Of a stretch of DNA of 64,000 nt, positions 17,270 to 26,605 are shown in pieces (the first letter of the stretch is position 1; each line of letters starts with the position of its first letter). Source of the stretch: Streptomyces sclerotialus. Its GTDB lineage: Bacteria; Actinomycetota; Actinomycetes; Streptomycetales; Streptomycetaceae. The DNA lies in NCBI RefSeq assembly GCF_040907265.1, contig NZ_JBFOHP010000002.1, positions 4,340,001-4,404,000 on the forward strand, written 5' to 3'. Both the position numbers and the translations under genes were made by a program. A model generated the notes under the pieces. That model did no database searches. It saw only the letters and a list, made by a program, of their open reading frames with translations, and was not told where the DNA came from.

Positions 17270-17980
17270 TCACCGTTCGGCGAGCAGCGCCTCCAGCGCG
17301 CGTTTCGGGCGGTCCAGCAGGGTGCGGGCGGCCGTCTCGGCGGCGTCCGGGTCGCCCGAGGCGATCGCCTCCAGGACGGCGTGGTGGTCGCCGTGCAGCA
17401 GCTGCGGCATCTCCCGGTCGGCCAGCCCCGACATCAGCGCCTCGCGCACGGAGCTGCTGAACCACTCGTACGTGGCGCTCAGCGCGGCGTTGTGCGCGGC
17501 GCCCACGACGGCCTGGTGGAACGCGATGTCGTGATCCGCGTACAGCTCCAGGCGGTCCGCCGCGGGACGGCCCTCGGCGTCCTCCAGGGCGCGCTGTGCG
17601 TCCAGCGCGGCCCGCATCCGCTCCAGGTCCGCCGGCTCGTGCCGCAGGGCCGCCAGGCGGGCGGCCTCCGTCTCCAGCGCGATCCGTACCTCCAGGACGT
17701 CACGCACGCCCGACCGCTGCACGCCGCGCATGATCGCGGCGGGGTCGGCGGCGGAGACCACGAACGTTCCTTCGCCCTGGCGGGAGCGGAGCATCCCGGC
17801 GTGCACGAGCACCCGTACGGCTTCGCGGACGGTGTTCCGCCCCACCTGGAGCTGCTCGGCGAGCGCGTGCTCGGTGGGGATACGGTCGCCGACCCGCCAT
17901 TCGCCGGCGCTCAGCTGCGCCCGTAGCGCGTCGACGACGGTGTCCACCAGCGACTGCCGCCCGGCGGCCTGCAACGCCAT
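17270..17980 (-). CDS. FadR/GntR family transcriptional regulator
   Basis: 236 residues from the ATG at 17980 (MALQAAGRQ), which has CAGGAG at 5 bases; the ATG at 18007 lacks a site. N-terminal GntR winged helix (LRAQLSAGEWRVGDRIPTEHALAEQL then VGRNTVREAVRVL) and an all-helical FCD ligand domain with metal-binding His residues (DHDIAFHQAVVGAAHN, LLHGDHHAV). Regulators of this group respond to small organic acids. Sits 107 bp before the MFS gene. Confidence 0.9.
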   Translation of the reverse strand: MALQAAGRQSLVDTVVDALRAQLSAGEWRVGDRIPTEHALAEQLQVGRNTVREAVRVLVHAGMLRSRQGEGTFVVSAADPAAIMRGVQRSGVRDVLEVRIALETEAARLAALRHEPADLERMRAALDAQRALEDAEGRPAADRLELYADHDIAFHQAVVGAAHNAALSATYEWFSSSVREALMSGLADREMPQLLHGDHHAVLEAIASGDPDAAETAARTLLDRPKRALEALLAER

Positions 17981-18044
17981 CTCCGCTCCTGTCTCACGCG
18001 CATTCACCCGGTTGCCCAGTCATCCTACAAATGAGCGGGCGCGA

Positions 18045-18073
18045 CAGTTGTCCACAGGGGCTGTGGACAACTG
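18045..18073. promoter_or_regulatory. Head-to-head pair of consensus DnaA boxes
   Basis: CAGTTGTCCACAG, then GGG, then CTGTGGACAACTG: a perfect 13-bp inverted repeat. Each arm contains the Streptomyces DnaA box TTGTCCACA (18048-18056 on +, 18062-18070 on -). It lies in the 113-bp spacer between the FadR-type regulator and the HAD gene. No T run follows, so a DnaA site fits better than a terminator, though a hairpin could also form in RNA. Confidence 0.8.
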
Positions 18074-18093
18074 CGGGCCGGGCCGCCCACCGG

Positions 18094-18915
18094 TCAGACT
18101 GTGAGGAAGCGCTCCAGGACCGCCGCGATGCCGTCGTCCGCGTGGGAGGTGGTGATCTCGTCGGCGACGGCCTTCAGCTCGTCGTGCGCGTTGGCCATGG
18201 CGACACCGTGTGCGGCCCAGCCGAACATCGGGATGTCGTTCGGCATGTCACCGAAGGCGATGGTGTCGGCGGCCTTCACGCCCAGTCTGCGGGCCGCGAG
18301 CGACAGGCCGGTGGCCTTGCTCAGCCCGAGCGGCAGCAGCTCGACGATGCCCGGCCCGGCCATGGTCACGCCGACCAGGTCACCGGCCACTTCCCGGGCG
18401 GCAGCGGCGAGCGCGTCGTCCGAGAGCTCCGGGTGCTGGATGTAGACCTTGTTGATCGGTTCGGCCCACAGGTCGGCGAGGTCGTCGACCAGGACGTTCG
18501 GCAGCGGACCCTCCTGGACGCGGTAGCCCGGGGCGACCACGACGGCGCCCTCCAGCCCGTCCCGGCTCGCGGCCAGGTACAGCGGGCCGACCTCCGCCTC
18601 GATCTTGGCGATCGCCAGCCCGGCCAGCTGCCGGTCCAGCGTCACGGAGGTCAGCAGCCGGTGCTCGCCCGCGTGGTAGACCTGCGCACCCTGCCCGCAC
18701 ACCGCGAGGCCGTCGTAGCCGAGGTCGTCGAGTATGTGCCGGGTCCAGGGCACCGCGCGGCCGGTGACCACGATGTGCGCGGCACCCGCCGCGGTGACCG
18801 CGGCGAGCGCCTCACGGGTGCGCGCCGAGACGGTGTCGTCGGGACGCAGCAGCGTGCCGTCGAGGTCCGTCGCGACGAGCTTGTACGGGAAGGCGGAGGC
18901 GGCGGGCAGGGTCAC
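18094..18915 (-). CDS. HAD superfamily (Cof-type) phosphatase
   Basis: 273 residues; the GTG at 18915 overlaps the serS stop codon (GTGA), so translation is coupled to serS. Motif [15 protein letters not shown], motif [12 protein letters not shown], motif [19 protein letters not shown]. This is the YidA/Cof-like group acting on phosphorylated metabolites. The close linkage to serS is conserved in Streptomyces as far as I recall; a proof-reading or metabolite-repair role is possible but unproven. Confidence 0.9.
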   Translation of the reverse strand: MTLPAASAFPYKLVATDLDGTLLRPDDTVSARTREALAAVTAAGAAHIVVTGRAVPWTRHILDDLGYDGLAVCGQGAQVYHAGEHRLLTSVTLDRQLAGLAIAKIEAEVGPLYLAASRDGLEGAVVVAPGYRVQEGPLPNVLVDDLADLWAEPINKVYIQHPELSDDALAAAAREVAGDLVGVTMAGPGIVELLPLGLSKATGLSLAARRLGVKAADTIAFGDMPNDIPMFGWAAHGVAMANAHDELKAVADEITTSHADDGIAAVLERFLTV

Positions 18916-20189
18916 TTGGCGACGGGCTCCAGGACTTCCCGGCCGCCCAGGTACGGACGCAGCATCTCGGGGACGCGCACGGAGCCGTCCGCGAGCTGGT
19001 GGTTCTCCAGGATCGCCACGATGGTGCGCGGGACGGCGCACAGCGTGCCGTTCAGCGTCGCCAGCGGCTGCACCTTCTTGCCGTCGCGCATCCGGACCGA
19101 GAGGCGGCGCGCCTGGAACTCGTCGCAGTTCGACGCGGAGGTCAGCTCGCGGTACTTGCCCTGGGTCGGGATCCACGCCTCGCAGTCGAACTTGCGCGAG
19201 GCGGAGGCGCCCAGGTCGCCCGTGGCGACGTCGATCACCTGGAAGGGCAGCTCCAGGCCGTTCAGCCACTGCTTCTCCCAGTCCAGGAGGCGCTTGTGCT
19301 CGTTCTCCGCGTCCTCGGGCGCGACGTACGAGAACATCTCGACCTTGTCGAACTGGTGCACCCGGAAGATGCCGCGGGTGTCCTTGCCGTACGTACCGGC
19401 CTCGCGGCGGAAGCACGGCGAGAAACCGGCGTACCGCAGCGGCAGCTTGTCCGCGTCGACGATCTCGTCCATGTGGTACGCGGCGAGCGGGACCTCGGAG
19501 GTGCCGACGAGGTAGTAGTCGTCCTTCTCCAGGTGGTACACGTTCTCCGCGGCCTGGCCGAGGAAGCCGGTGCCCTCCATGGCGCGCGGGCGGACCAGCG
19601 CAGGGGTCAGCATCGGGGTGAAGCCGGCCTCGGTGGCCTGCGCGATCGCGGCGTTGACCAGCGCGAGCTCCAGCAGCGCGCCGACGCCGGTGAGGTAGTA
19701 GAAGCGCGAGCCCGACACCTTGGCGCCGCGCTCGACGTCGATCGCGCCGAGGGCCTCACCGAGCTCCAGGTGGTCCTTGGGCTCGAAGCCCTCGGCACCG
19801 AAGTCGCGGATCGTGCCGTGCGTCTCCAGGACCGTGAAGTCCTCCTCGCCGCCGACGGGGACGTCGGGGTGGACGAGGTTGCCCAGCTTCAGCAGGAGGG
19901 ACTGGGTCTCCTCCTTGGCCTGGTCCTGCTCGGCGTCGGCGGCCTTGACGGCGGCGGACAGCTCGCCGGCCTTCTTCAGCAGCTCGGCCTTCTCGTCCCC
20001 GGTGGCCTTGGGGATGAGCTTGCCGAGCGACTTCTGCTCGGCACGCAGCTCGTCGAAGCGGACGCTGGAGGACCTGCGCCGCTCGTCGGCGGAGAGCAGT
20101 GCGTCGACGAGCGCGACGTCCTCTCCACGGGCGCGCTGGGACGCGCGCACACGGTCGGGGTCCTCACGGAGCAGGCGAAGGTCAATCAC
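18912..20189 (-). CDS. serS: Seryl-tRNA synthetase
   Basis: 425 residues, the normal length. The N-terminal two-helix arm that grips the long variable arm of tRNA-Ser covers residues 30-105. Class II motifs: motif 2 [20 protein letters not shown], motif 3 in [19 protein letters not shown]. The start is the GTG at 20189 ([11 protein letters not shown]). It charges tRNA-Ser in the cytoplasm; a tRNA-Ser gene lies in this same window at 44493. Upstream is the long spacer holding the DnaA-box cluster. Confidence 0.97.
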   Translation of the reverse strand: MIDLRLLREDPDRVRASQRARGEDVALVDALLSADERRRSSSVRFDELRAEQKSLGKLIPKATGDEKAELLKKAGELSAAVKAADAEQDQAKEETQSLLLKLGNLVHPDVPVGGEEDFTVLETHGTIRDFGAEGFEPKDHLELGEALGAIDVERGAKVSGSRFYYLTGVGALLELALVNAAIAQATEAGFTPMLTPALVRPRAMEGTGFLGQAAENVYHLEKDDYYLVGTSEVPLAAYHMDEIVDADKLPLRYAGFSPCFRREAGTYGKDTRGIFRVHQFDKVEMFSYVAPEDAENEHKRLLDWEKQWLNGLELPFQVIDVATGDLGASASRKFDCEAWIPTQGKYRELTSASNCDEFQARRLSVRMRDGKKVQPLATLNGTLCAVPRTIVAILENHQLADGSVRVPEMLRPYLGGREVLEPVAK

Positions 20190-20831
20190 CCCACCAGGCT
20201 ACCGGGGCCCGGCCGGGGCGTTCGACGCGATATTCGCCGCGAGGGCAATTTGTCCGGTTTAGAGTTATTTCTGTGGTCTTCTGAGAAGGCGGTGAATTGC
20301 GGGAAAGAATTCCCGGTGAGGGCCGGCCGTGCGTCTCCGTGGCGGCTGCCGGGGGAGTGGCGCCGGGGCGGCCGAGGGGTTGCCGCGACGTGTCGGGTGC
20401 GTATTGCGCTGGTGCGTCCGGGCCTGCGTGAGCGGGGAGTTGGCGGGCTGTGCACAGTCACTTGTCCACAGCTTCGGGCCCCTTCGGAAAAGTTATCCAC
20501 AGGCTGTGTGCTGCTTCTGTGGAAGTCGGAAAGCGGCATCCGTTACCTGAATCCCGGGCGAAGAAATCCTTGCCGAAACCCTCTTCCGGTACTCTTTCGT
20601 GTGGGATTTCCTCGCCCTAAAGGATTGTTCCCAGGAATTATGCTGACGCGGCCCTCGCTGGGTGGCTGTGCGCACCTGTGGACGGGTGTGGGGTCAGTAG
20701 GGCGATTTGTCGACTGTGTGACGCACGGGAATCGACTTGTCCCCAGGTCGAGAACCTGCCCTGTGGATAACTCTGTGGACAAGCCTGTGGGCAACCTGGG
20801 GACAACGTGCGGACGCCGTGGCGCGGCCCGC
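20190..20831. promoter_or_regulatory. 642-bp spacer with a DnaA-box cluster
   Basis: No gene is supported here. Exact or near boxes: TTGTCCACA at 20462-20470 (+), TTATCCACA at 20493-20501 (+), TGTGGACGG at 20677-20685 (-, two mismatches to the box), TTGTCCCCA at 20737-20745 (+, one mismatch), then four minus-strand boxes in a row at 20762-20770 (TGTGGATAA), 20774-20782 (TGTGGACAA), 20786-20794 (TGTGGGCAA) and 20797-20805 (TGGGGACAA), spaced 12, 12 and 11 bp. The 11-12 bp phasing puts them on one helix face. The left part (20220-20330) is AT-richer than its surroundings and probably holds the serS promoter; 20520-20650 is also AT-richer. dnaA and dnaN are absent, so this is not oriC. Confidence 0.85.
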
Positions 20832-21758
20832 TCAGGCCCGCCCGTCCAGACAGCGGTTCAGCCAGTCCGACGCCTCCATGAAGGCGTCGTCGGCGGTCTC
20901 GGGACGGACCTCCGGCACGACCTCGTCCGCACGCGGGTACGAGCCGAGGAAGCGGACGTCCCGGCAGATCCGCTTCAGCCCCATCAGCACCTCGCCCACC
21001 CGGCGGTCGGTGATGTGCCCCTCGCAGTCCACGGAGAAGCAGTACTGGCCGATGCCCTCACCGGTCGGCCGCGACTCGATCCGCATCATGCTGACCCCGC
21101 GCCCGGCGAACTCCTGCAGCAGCTCCAGCAGCGCACCGGGGTGGTTCTCGCGCAGCCACAGCACGACCGAGGTCTTGTCGGCGCCCGTCCGGGCCGCCGG
21201 CCGCGCCGGCTTGCCCACCAGGACGAACCGGGTCGCCGCGTTCTGCGCGTCGTGGATGTCGGTCGCCAGCGGGGTCAGGCCGTACGTGGCGGCCGCGAAC
21301 TCGCCCGCGAACGCCGCGTCGTACCGGCCCTCCTGCACCAGCCGCGCGCCGTCCGCGTTGGACGCCGCCGACTCCCACACCGACTCCGGCAGCTGCTCGC
21401 CGAGCCACTTGCGCACCTGCGCCTGGGCCGCGGGGTGGCCGGTCACGGTCTTCACGTCGGACAGCTCGGTGCCGGGCCGGGCCAGCAGCGCGAACGCGAT
21501 CGGCAGCAGCACCTCGCGGTAGATCATCAGGTGCCCGCCGGCGGCCAGCTCGTCGAGGGTGGTGGTGATGCCGCCCTCCACGGAGTTCTCGATCGGCACC
21601 AGCGCGCCGGCCGCCTCGCCCGCGCGGACCGCGTCCAGCGCGGCGGGCACGGACACCATCGGCACCAGCTCGCGCGTCGCCGCCTCGGGCAGGGTGCGCA
21701 GGGCTGCCTCGGTGAAGGTGCCCGCGGGCCCGAGATACGTGTAGCGGCTGGCCGACAT
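20832..21758 (-). CDS. pheA: Prephenate dehydratase
   Basis: 308 residues starting MSASRYTYLGPAGTFTEAAL. The catalytic domain carries the usual IENSVEGGI and TRFVL motifs (the Thr is catalytic), and residues 195-285 are an ACT domain with the phenylalanine-binding ESRP motif in RIESRPTGEGIGQY and GALLELL. The enzyme converts prephenate to phenylpyruvate in phenylalanine synthesis and should be feedback-inhibited by phenylalanine. The DnaA-box cluster lies just beyond its stop. Confidence 0.96.
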   Translation of the reverse strand: MSASRYTYLGPAGTFTEAALRTLPEAATRELVPMVSVPAALDAVRAGEAAGALVPIENSVEGGITTTLDELAAGGHLMIYREVLLPIAFALLARPGTELSDVKTVTGHPAAQAQVRKWLGEQLPESVWESAASNADGARLVQEGRYDAAFAGEFAAATYGLTPLATDIHDAQNAATRFVLVGKPARPAARTGADKTSVVLWLRENHPGALLELLQEFAGRGVSMMRIESRPTGEGIGQYCFSVDCEGHITDRRVGEVLMGLKRICRDVRFLGSYPRADEVVPEVRPETADDAFMEASDWLNRCLDGRA

Positions 21759-21907
21759 CCGTTCACTCCTTCTCCGGGGCTCGCTTCTGTCCCGGGCCCC
21801 TTACCGTACTCGCCCGCCGGAGGCCGTCAGGCGCCACCGACGCTCCGCCCGCCACCGCCGGGGCCCCGCACCACGCCGAGCGGCCGCACGGTCCCGCAGG
21901 CGGCCGC

Positions 21908-23215
21908 TCAGCCCTCCAGCAGCGGCTGGCCGACGTACCCCGACGGCTCCACGGCCGGCACCGCGTACAGCCCGCTCGCCTCGTGCCGGATGAACGGCGA
22001 GAGCGCGTCTCCGCGGTCCAGCTTCCGCTGGATCTGGGTGAAGGCGCGCAACGGATCGGCCTGCCAGGCCATGAAGAGCAGCCCCGCGTCCGGGGCGCCG
22101 TCGTCGCGGAAGCCGTCGTGGTACGAGAACGGACGGCGCAGCATCGCGGCGCCCTGGTTGGACTCGGGCGCCGCGATACGGGCGTGCGCGTCCGCCGGGA
22201 TCACGGGGAAGCCGTCCGCACCGTTCTTGGCCAGGTCCATCGGGGTGTGCTCGTCGCCGCCGGTCAGCGGTGCGCCGTCGGCCTTGCGGCGGCCGATCAC
22301 CCGCTCCTGCTCCGTGCGCGACTTCTTCTCCCACTTGTCCAGCAGCATCCGGATGCGGCGCAGCACCACGTAGGAGCCGCCGCGCATCCACTGCTGCTCC
22401 GCGTCGCGCCCCACGAAGACACGCTCCTCGAAGTCCTCGTCGGACGGCTTCGGATTGTTCGTGCCGTCGACCTGGCCCATGAGGTTGCGGGTGGTCATCG
22501 GGTGCGCCGTGGCTCCGGGACTGCGGTTGAAGCCGTTCATCTGCCAGCGCAGCCGCGCGGTGTCCCCGGCCTCCTTCTGCAGCGCGCGCAGCGCATGGAA
22601 GGCGACCAGCGCGTCGTCCGCGCCGATCTGGATCCACAGGTCGCCGTTGCTGCGCTTCGGGTCCAGGGCGTCCGCCGAGAAGTGCGGCAGCGGGTCGAGC
22701 TGCATCGGACGGCGCGCGGTCAGCTCCGTACGGCCGAAGAAACTGTGGCCGAAACCGAAGGTGACGCTGAGGGAGGCGGGGCCCGCGTCCAGCGCCACGC
22801 CGCTGTCGTCGGCGGGCGCCTCGCCGGCCATCAGCTTCTCGGCCAGCGTCGACCAGCGGCGCATCAGGGCGGCCGCTGCCTTGCGCCCCGCACCCGGGGC
22901 TAGGTCGAACGCGACCAGATGGCAGCGGGCCTGCATCGGGGTGGTGATGCCGGCCTGCGGCGTACGGCGGTCGGCGCGGAACGCGACCTCGGTGGCGCCG
23001 ACCGTGCCGAGCTTCGGCGCGTCGTCCTGGGCCGCCACGGTGCCGAACGCGCCGCCCGCGCCGCCGACGACGAGACCGGCGGCCCCGGCGGCGCCGACCG
23101 TACCGAGGAGGCGGCGGCGGGAGAGCGCGACGGCGGGCGCGGCGTCCTCCCCGGACGCCGCGGGGGCGCCGGTGGTCCCTTCGGTCCGGGCCGTCTTGGT
23201 GGAGTTCTCGGTCAT
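21908..23215 (-). CDS. efeB: Dyp-type peroxidase / deferrochelatase (EfeB-like), Tat-exported
   Basis: 435 residues. A twin-arginine signal SRRRLLGTVGAAGAAG sits at about residues 33-50. The Dyp signature GTNNPKP (normally GTxNP, with distal Asp in VDGT) and a proximal haem-ligand His region (FIRHEASGLYAVP) are visible. These peroxidases act outside the membrane and, in the EfeUOB system, help take iron from haem. Here there is no efeU or efeO; instead it is the last gene of a copper operon and its ATG overlaps the CopC-CopD stop (TGATG). A role in copper or haem oxidative handling is inferred from this context. Confidence 0.9.
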   Translation of the reverse strand: MTENSTKTARTEGTTGAPAASGEDAAPAVALSRRRLLGTVGAAGAAGLVVGGAGGAFGTVAAQDDAPKLGTVGATEVAFRADRRTPQAGITTPMQARCHLVAFDLAPGAGRKAAAALMRRWSTLAEKLMAGEAPADDSGVALDAGPASLSVTFGFGHSFFGRTELTARRPMQLDPLPHFSADALDPKRSNGDLWIQIGADDALVAFHALRALQKEAGDTARLRWQMNGFNRSPGATAHPMTTRNLMGQVDGTNNPKPSDEDFEERVFVGRDAEQQWMRGGSYVVLRRIRMLLDKWEKKSRTEQERVIGRRKADGAPLTGGDEHTPMDLAKNGADGFPVIPADAHARIAAPESNQGAAMLRRPFSYHDGFRDDGAPDAGLLFMAWQADPLRAFTQIQRKLDRGDALSPFIRHEASGLYAVPAVEPSGYVGQPLLEG

Positions 23216-25287
23216 CAGCTGATCTTCACGTTCCTGGTCTCGGTCACCTGATCGATGTCGGAGGTGCGGACTACGAGGGAGAGCTGCCAGGTGCCGGCCG
23301 CCGGCAGCTGCACGCCCCGCGCAGTCCAGTGTCCGGTACCGGTCTTCTTGAGCACGGCCGGGAGCGGGCCGAGGTCCTTGGCCTTCGAGGTGAAGGACAC
23401 CCGTACCTCCGGGACGTCCCGCGCGGCACCGTCCGGGTCGGAGATCCGCAGGTGCAGGACGTTGGCCTGGCCGCTGCGCGCCGGGTCCACGTCGAGCCGC
23501 GCTGTGCCCTTGCCCTTCGGGCCCAGCGTGTCGAACGGGATGGTCACGGAGACCGGCCGCGCCGCCTCGGCGAACTGGCCCGAGTCCCGTACGGCCTGCT
23601 CCGTACGGGCCGGTTCGGTGGTGGTGAGGACGGTGGTCACGGCCAGCAGGACGACGGCGACGCCGGCCTCGGCGAGGACGGACCGGCGCAGCCCGTACCG
23701 CACGGGGTCGGCGTCCCGGACGCGCTTGCGCCGCGCGTCGGCGACGGCGGCCCGCTGCCGGGCGAGCTGCGCGGCGCGCTCGGGGGAGGGGGCCACGGAG
23801 GCGTCCACGGGCTGCGTACCGGTGCCCGGCGCGGTGGAGTCCGGTCCCCTCGTGTCGGCCGTCTTCGCCTCCGTGTCCTTGGTGTCGGCCGCCTTCGTGT
23901 CGGCACCGGCGGCCACCGGCTCCGGTTCGGGCGCCGTCTGCTGCCCGGGAATGCTCCCCGCCGCGTCCGCCGCGCCCTGCGGGGCTTCGGCCAGCCGTTC
24001 CGTCCACCGCCGCGACACCCACGCGACCCCGACGAGCACCACGACCAGCCCGACCTTGAGGAGCAGCAGCTGCCCGTACGAGGTGCCCGTGAGGGCCGGC
24101 AGGCTGCCGACCTGGCGCCAGGACTGGTAGACGCCGGTGGCGACCAGGGCGAGTACGGAGGCGAAGGCGAGGCGGGAGAAGCGGTGGACGGCCGCGCGTT
24201 CGACGGCCGGGCCGCGGTACAGGGAGACCAGCAGGGCGGTCAGGCCGCCGAGCCAGGCGGCCACGGCCAGCAGGTGCACGACGTCCACGGGCATCGCGAC
24301 CGCGGTCTGCAGCCCCGTCGAGGCGTGCTCGGCCATCGCCCAGGTCGCGGCGAGCCCCGCCGCGACGACCGTGCCGCCGACGCCGAGCCCGAAGGCGAGG
24401 TCCTTGCGGCGCTTGGCGTCGCCCTCCTCCTCGGCACGGGCGTACGCCCCGAAGAGGACAGCCATGAAGAGCGCGGCCGCGGCGAGCAGCAGCACCCGTG
24501 AGACCAGCGCGGCGCCGGACTTGGTACCCAGCACCGCCTTGAGCCCGGCCAGATCGAACACGTCTGCGAGGTCGCCGGACCCGGTGTACGGGGAGCGCAG
24601 CAGGAGCAGCACGATCGTGGCGGCGGTGAGCGTCGCCCAGCTCCACACCACCAGCCGCTGGACGGGACGGTGCCGCGCCGCCGACGGGCGGCAGGCCAGT
24701 ACGAAGCACGCGCCGCCCACGAGCAGCGCGAACGCCGCGTACGCCACGTACCGCGCGATGCCGTACAGCGCGCCGACCAGCCCGCCGCCGGCCTCCTGCT
24801 GGGGCACCACGGCGGCGGACTTGGAGGGCGCTCCGACGGAGAAGGTGAAGGCACCGGAGACCGGGTGGCTGTCGGCCGAGACGGCCTGCCAGGCCACGGT
24901 GTACGTGCCGTCGGGGAGGCCGGGGGGCAGCCCCGTGCCGTACTTCACGGTGCTGCCGCTGCACAGGTCGAGCAGCTTGCCGCGGTCGATGCGCTTGCCC
25001 TTGGGGTCCAGCACCCGGATGGAGTCGTCGCCCATCGAGACGCCTTCGGAGAAGGAGAGCGAGACCTGCGCGGGCGCCTTCTGCAGCACCGCTCCCTGCG
25101 CCGGGGAGCTGCCGGTCAGCGCGGCGTGCGCGGACGCCGGAGCGGCGCCGCCCAGCAGCGCGCCGAGCAGCGCGGCGGCGAGGACCAGCAGGCGCAGGGC
25201 TGCGGCGGTCCGGCCGCGGTGCGGTACGGCACTCCGGCCGGGCCGGCGGCGGGCCCCGTCCGCGGCGCGGGGAACGGTGAGCGTCAT
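23215..25287 (-). CDS. CopC-CopD copper resistance/uptake fusion (YcnJ-like)
   Basis: 690 residues. Order: signal peptide (20-50), CopC domain beginning at His in SAHAALTGSSPAQGAVL with the second site DSHPVSGAFTFSVG, then a CopD-type membrane domain with eight or so helices (about 145-450), a long Ala/Thr/Asp-rich linker (460-540), one more helix, and a C-terminal periplasmic beta-sandwich of YtkA-like type (about 580-690). The last domain is an addition to plain YcnJ. It is the probable copper importer of the operon, delivering copper across the membrane. 13 bp from the PCu(A)C gene. Confidence 0.9.
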   Translation of the reverse strand: MTLTVPRAADGARRRPGRSAVPHRGRTAAALRLLVLAAALLGALLGGAAPASAHAALTGSSPAQGAVLQKAPAQVSLSFSEGVSMGDDSIRVLDPKGKRIDRGKLLDLCSGSTVKYGTGLPPGLPDGTYTVAWQAVSADSHPVSGAFTFSVGAPSKSAAVVPQQEAGGGLVGALYGIARYVAYAAFALLVGGACFVLACRPSAARHRPVQRLVVWSWATLTAATIVLLLLRSPYTGSGDLADVFDLAGLKAVLGTKSGAALVSRVLLLAAAALFMAVLFGAYARAEEEGDAKRRKDLAFGLGVGGTVVAAGLAATWAMAEHASTGLQTAVAMPVDVVHLLAVAAWLGGLTALLVSLYRGPAVERAAVHRFSRLAFASVLALVATGVYQSWRQVGSLPALTGTSYGQLLLLKVGLVVVLVGVAWVSRRWTERLAEAPQGAADAAGSIPGQQTAPEPEPVAAGADTKAADTKDTEAKTADTRGPDSTAPGTGTQPVDASVAPSPERAAQLARQRAAVADARRKRVRDADPVRYGLRRSVLAEAGVAVVLLAVTTVLTTTEPARTEQAVRDSGQFAEAARPVSVTIPFDTLGPKGKGTARLDVDPARSGQANVLHLRISDPDGAARDVPEVRVSFTSKAKDLGPLPAVLKKTGTGHWTARGVQLPAAGTWQLSLVVRTSDIDQVTETRNVKIS

Positions 25288-25300
25288 GGCGGTTCTCCCC

Positions 25301-25822
25301 CTACTGGTGCCCGGCGTGCTGCGGGTTGTAGTTGGTGGCCTTGACCGGCATCTCGGTCCTGATCGGCGCCGCCTTGCCGAAGTGCAGCTCGACGGAGACC
25401 TGGTCGCCGTTCTCGGGCTTCTTCTTCAGCGCCATGAACATCAGGTGGTTGCCGCCGCGGGAGAGCTTCAGCTCGCCGTGCGCGGGGATGTCCAGGGACT
25501 TGACCTCCTCCATCTTGGCGCCGACGGTCCGGTGGATCGTCACGTCGTCGGAGAGGTCGCTGGTGACGGAGGTCAGCTTGTCGGCGGTGTCACCGGTGTT
25601 CTTGATGACGAGGAAGCCGCCGGCCATGTCCTTCATGACGGGCTGCGGCATGTACGCGCCGGACACCTTCAGCTGGGGCGCGCTGTCGCCGCCGCATCCG
25701 GCGAGGGTCAGGGCGGCGGTGGCGGCGAGCGCCGCGGCGAATGCGGTGCGGCGCTTCACGGGAGCGGTGCGGCGGTTCACGGGAGCGGTGCGGCGGTTCA
25801 CGGGAGCGGTGCGGCGGTTCAC
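25301..25822 (-). CDS. Copper chaperone PCu(A)C, lipoprotein
   Basis: 173 residues. Copper-binding signature of the family: DVTIHRTVGAKMEEV then GGNHLMFM (the H-M...H-M pattern). A lipobox LTLAGCGG follows a hydrophobic stretch, so it is anchored outside the membrane. The first 22 residues are three copies of NRRTAPV/K, encoded by a 21-bp tandem repeat that also repeats the GTG start codon, so three or four alternative starts exist; the true one is probably the GTG closest to KRRTAFAAALAA. The 25822 start overlaps the Sco stop by 4 bases. It passes Cu(I) to Sco or the CuA centre of cytochrome oxidase. Confidence 0.88.
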   Translation of the reverse strand: MNRRTAPVNRRTAPVNRRTAPVKRRTAFAAALAATAALTLAGCGGDSAPQLKVSGAYMPQPVMKDMAGGFLVIKNTGDTADKLTSVTSDLSDDVTIHRTVGAKMEEVKSLDIPAHGELKLSRGGNHLMFMALKKKPENGDQVSVELHFGKAAPIRTEMPVKATNYNPQHAGHQ

Positions 25823-25826
25823 GGGT
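25753..25826. repeat. 21-bp tandem repeat duplicating a start codon
   Basis: Units of 21 bp (core GTTCACGGGAGCGGTGCGGCG on the plus strand) recur three and a half times. On the minus strand each gives CCCGTGAACCGCCGCACCGCT, i.e. a fresh in-frame GTG for the PCu(A)C gene. Confidence 0.85.
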
Positions 25827-26475
25827 TCTGCCCCTTGATGATCTTGGGAAGGGCGTGGGCGTAGTCCTCGGCCCCCGCGTCCTTCATGCCGAGCCAGTGG
25901 ATCTTGTCGTCCTTCGGGGAGGCCATCAGGACCTGCAGCCCGTGGTCGACGATGATGTCGCCGTTCTTCTTCTTGACCGGCTTCGAGACGCCGACGTTCA
26001 CGGCCGAGGCGGCGCCCTGGATGGTGTCGAAGTCCCCGGTCAGGCCGACGATGTCGGCGCCGAAACCGTTCAGCCAGGACTTCAGCCGCTTCGGGGTGTC
26101 CCGCTCCGGGTCGGTCGTCACGAAGACGATCCGCAGCTTCTTCTGCTCCGCCTTCGGCAGCTGCTTGCGGGCCACGTCGATGTTGCCCATGACGGCCGGG
26201 CAGGCGTCGGGGCAGTGGGTGTAGCCGAAGTAGATCAGCGTCGGCCGCCCCTTGGTCTCCTCGATCAGGTCGTACTTCTTGCCGTCGCTGTCCGTGAGGA
26301 CGAGGTCCGGCTTCTCCATCGGCTGGTCGAGCGTGACGACCGGCTTGGACTGGGTGCCGGAGACGCTGGCCGCGGGGGCGCCGTCGCCCCCGCCGCTGTC
26401 GCTGCCGCAGGCGGTGAGGGTGAGGGCCGCGGCGGCCACGAGGGCGGCAGCCGCGAGCTTGGGTGTTCTGCGCAT
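25819..26475 (-). CDS. Sco1/SenC family copper chaperone
   Basis: 218 residues from ATG at 26475. Lipobox LTLTACGS, then a thioredoxin-like domain with the copper site CPDAC in YFGYTHCPDACPA and the partner His in VDHGLQVLMA. Sco proteins load copper into the CuA site of cytochrome c oxidase. In the operon it precedes the PCu(A)C chaperone, the usual partner. Confidence 0.92.
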   Translation of the reverse strand: MRRTPKLAAAALVAAAALTLTACGSDSGGGDGAPAASVSGTQSKPVVTLDQPMEKPDLVLTDSDGKKYDLIEETKGRPTLIYFGYTHCPDACPAVMGNIDVARKQLPKAEQKKLRIVFVTTDPERDTPKRLKSWLNGFGADIVGLTGDFDTIQGAASAVNVGVSKPVKKKNGDIIVDHGLQVLMASPKDDKIHWLGMKDAGAEDYAHALPKIIKGQNP

Positions 26476-26605
26476 TACTGAGTGATATCCCGTATGTCCG
26501 TTGTGTGTGTCGACCGGGCGCACCACCGGCCGGGCGGGCCGGAACGGTGGCGTGCGGAAGCGGCCGGCTCGCGGCCGACCGCTCCCGACAGGTGCAGCGG
26601 TCGGT

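Noticed and set aside
20190..20831. Chromosomal origin oriC
   Set aside because: DnaA boxes are present but far fewer than in Streptomyces oriC, and dnaA/dnaN do not flank the spacer.
18999..22373. A very long plus-strand open frame antisense to serS, the DnaA-box spacer, pheA and the Dyp gene
   Set aside because: Composition is typical of antisense shadow in high-GC DNA; it crosses two well-supported genes and a regulatory spacer and shows no domain.
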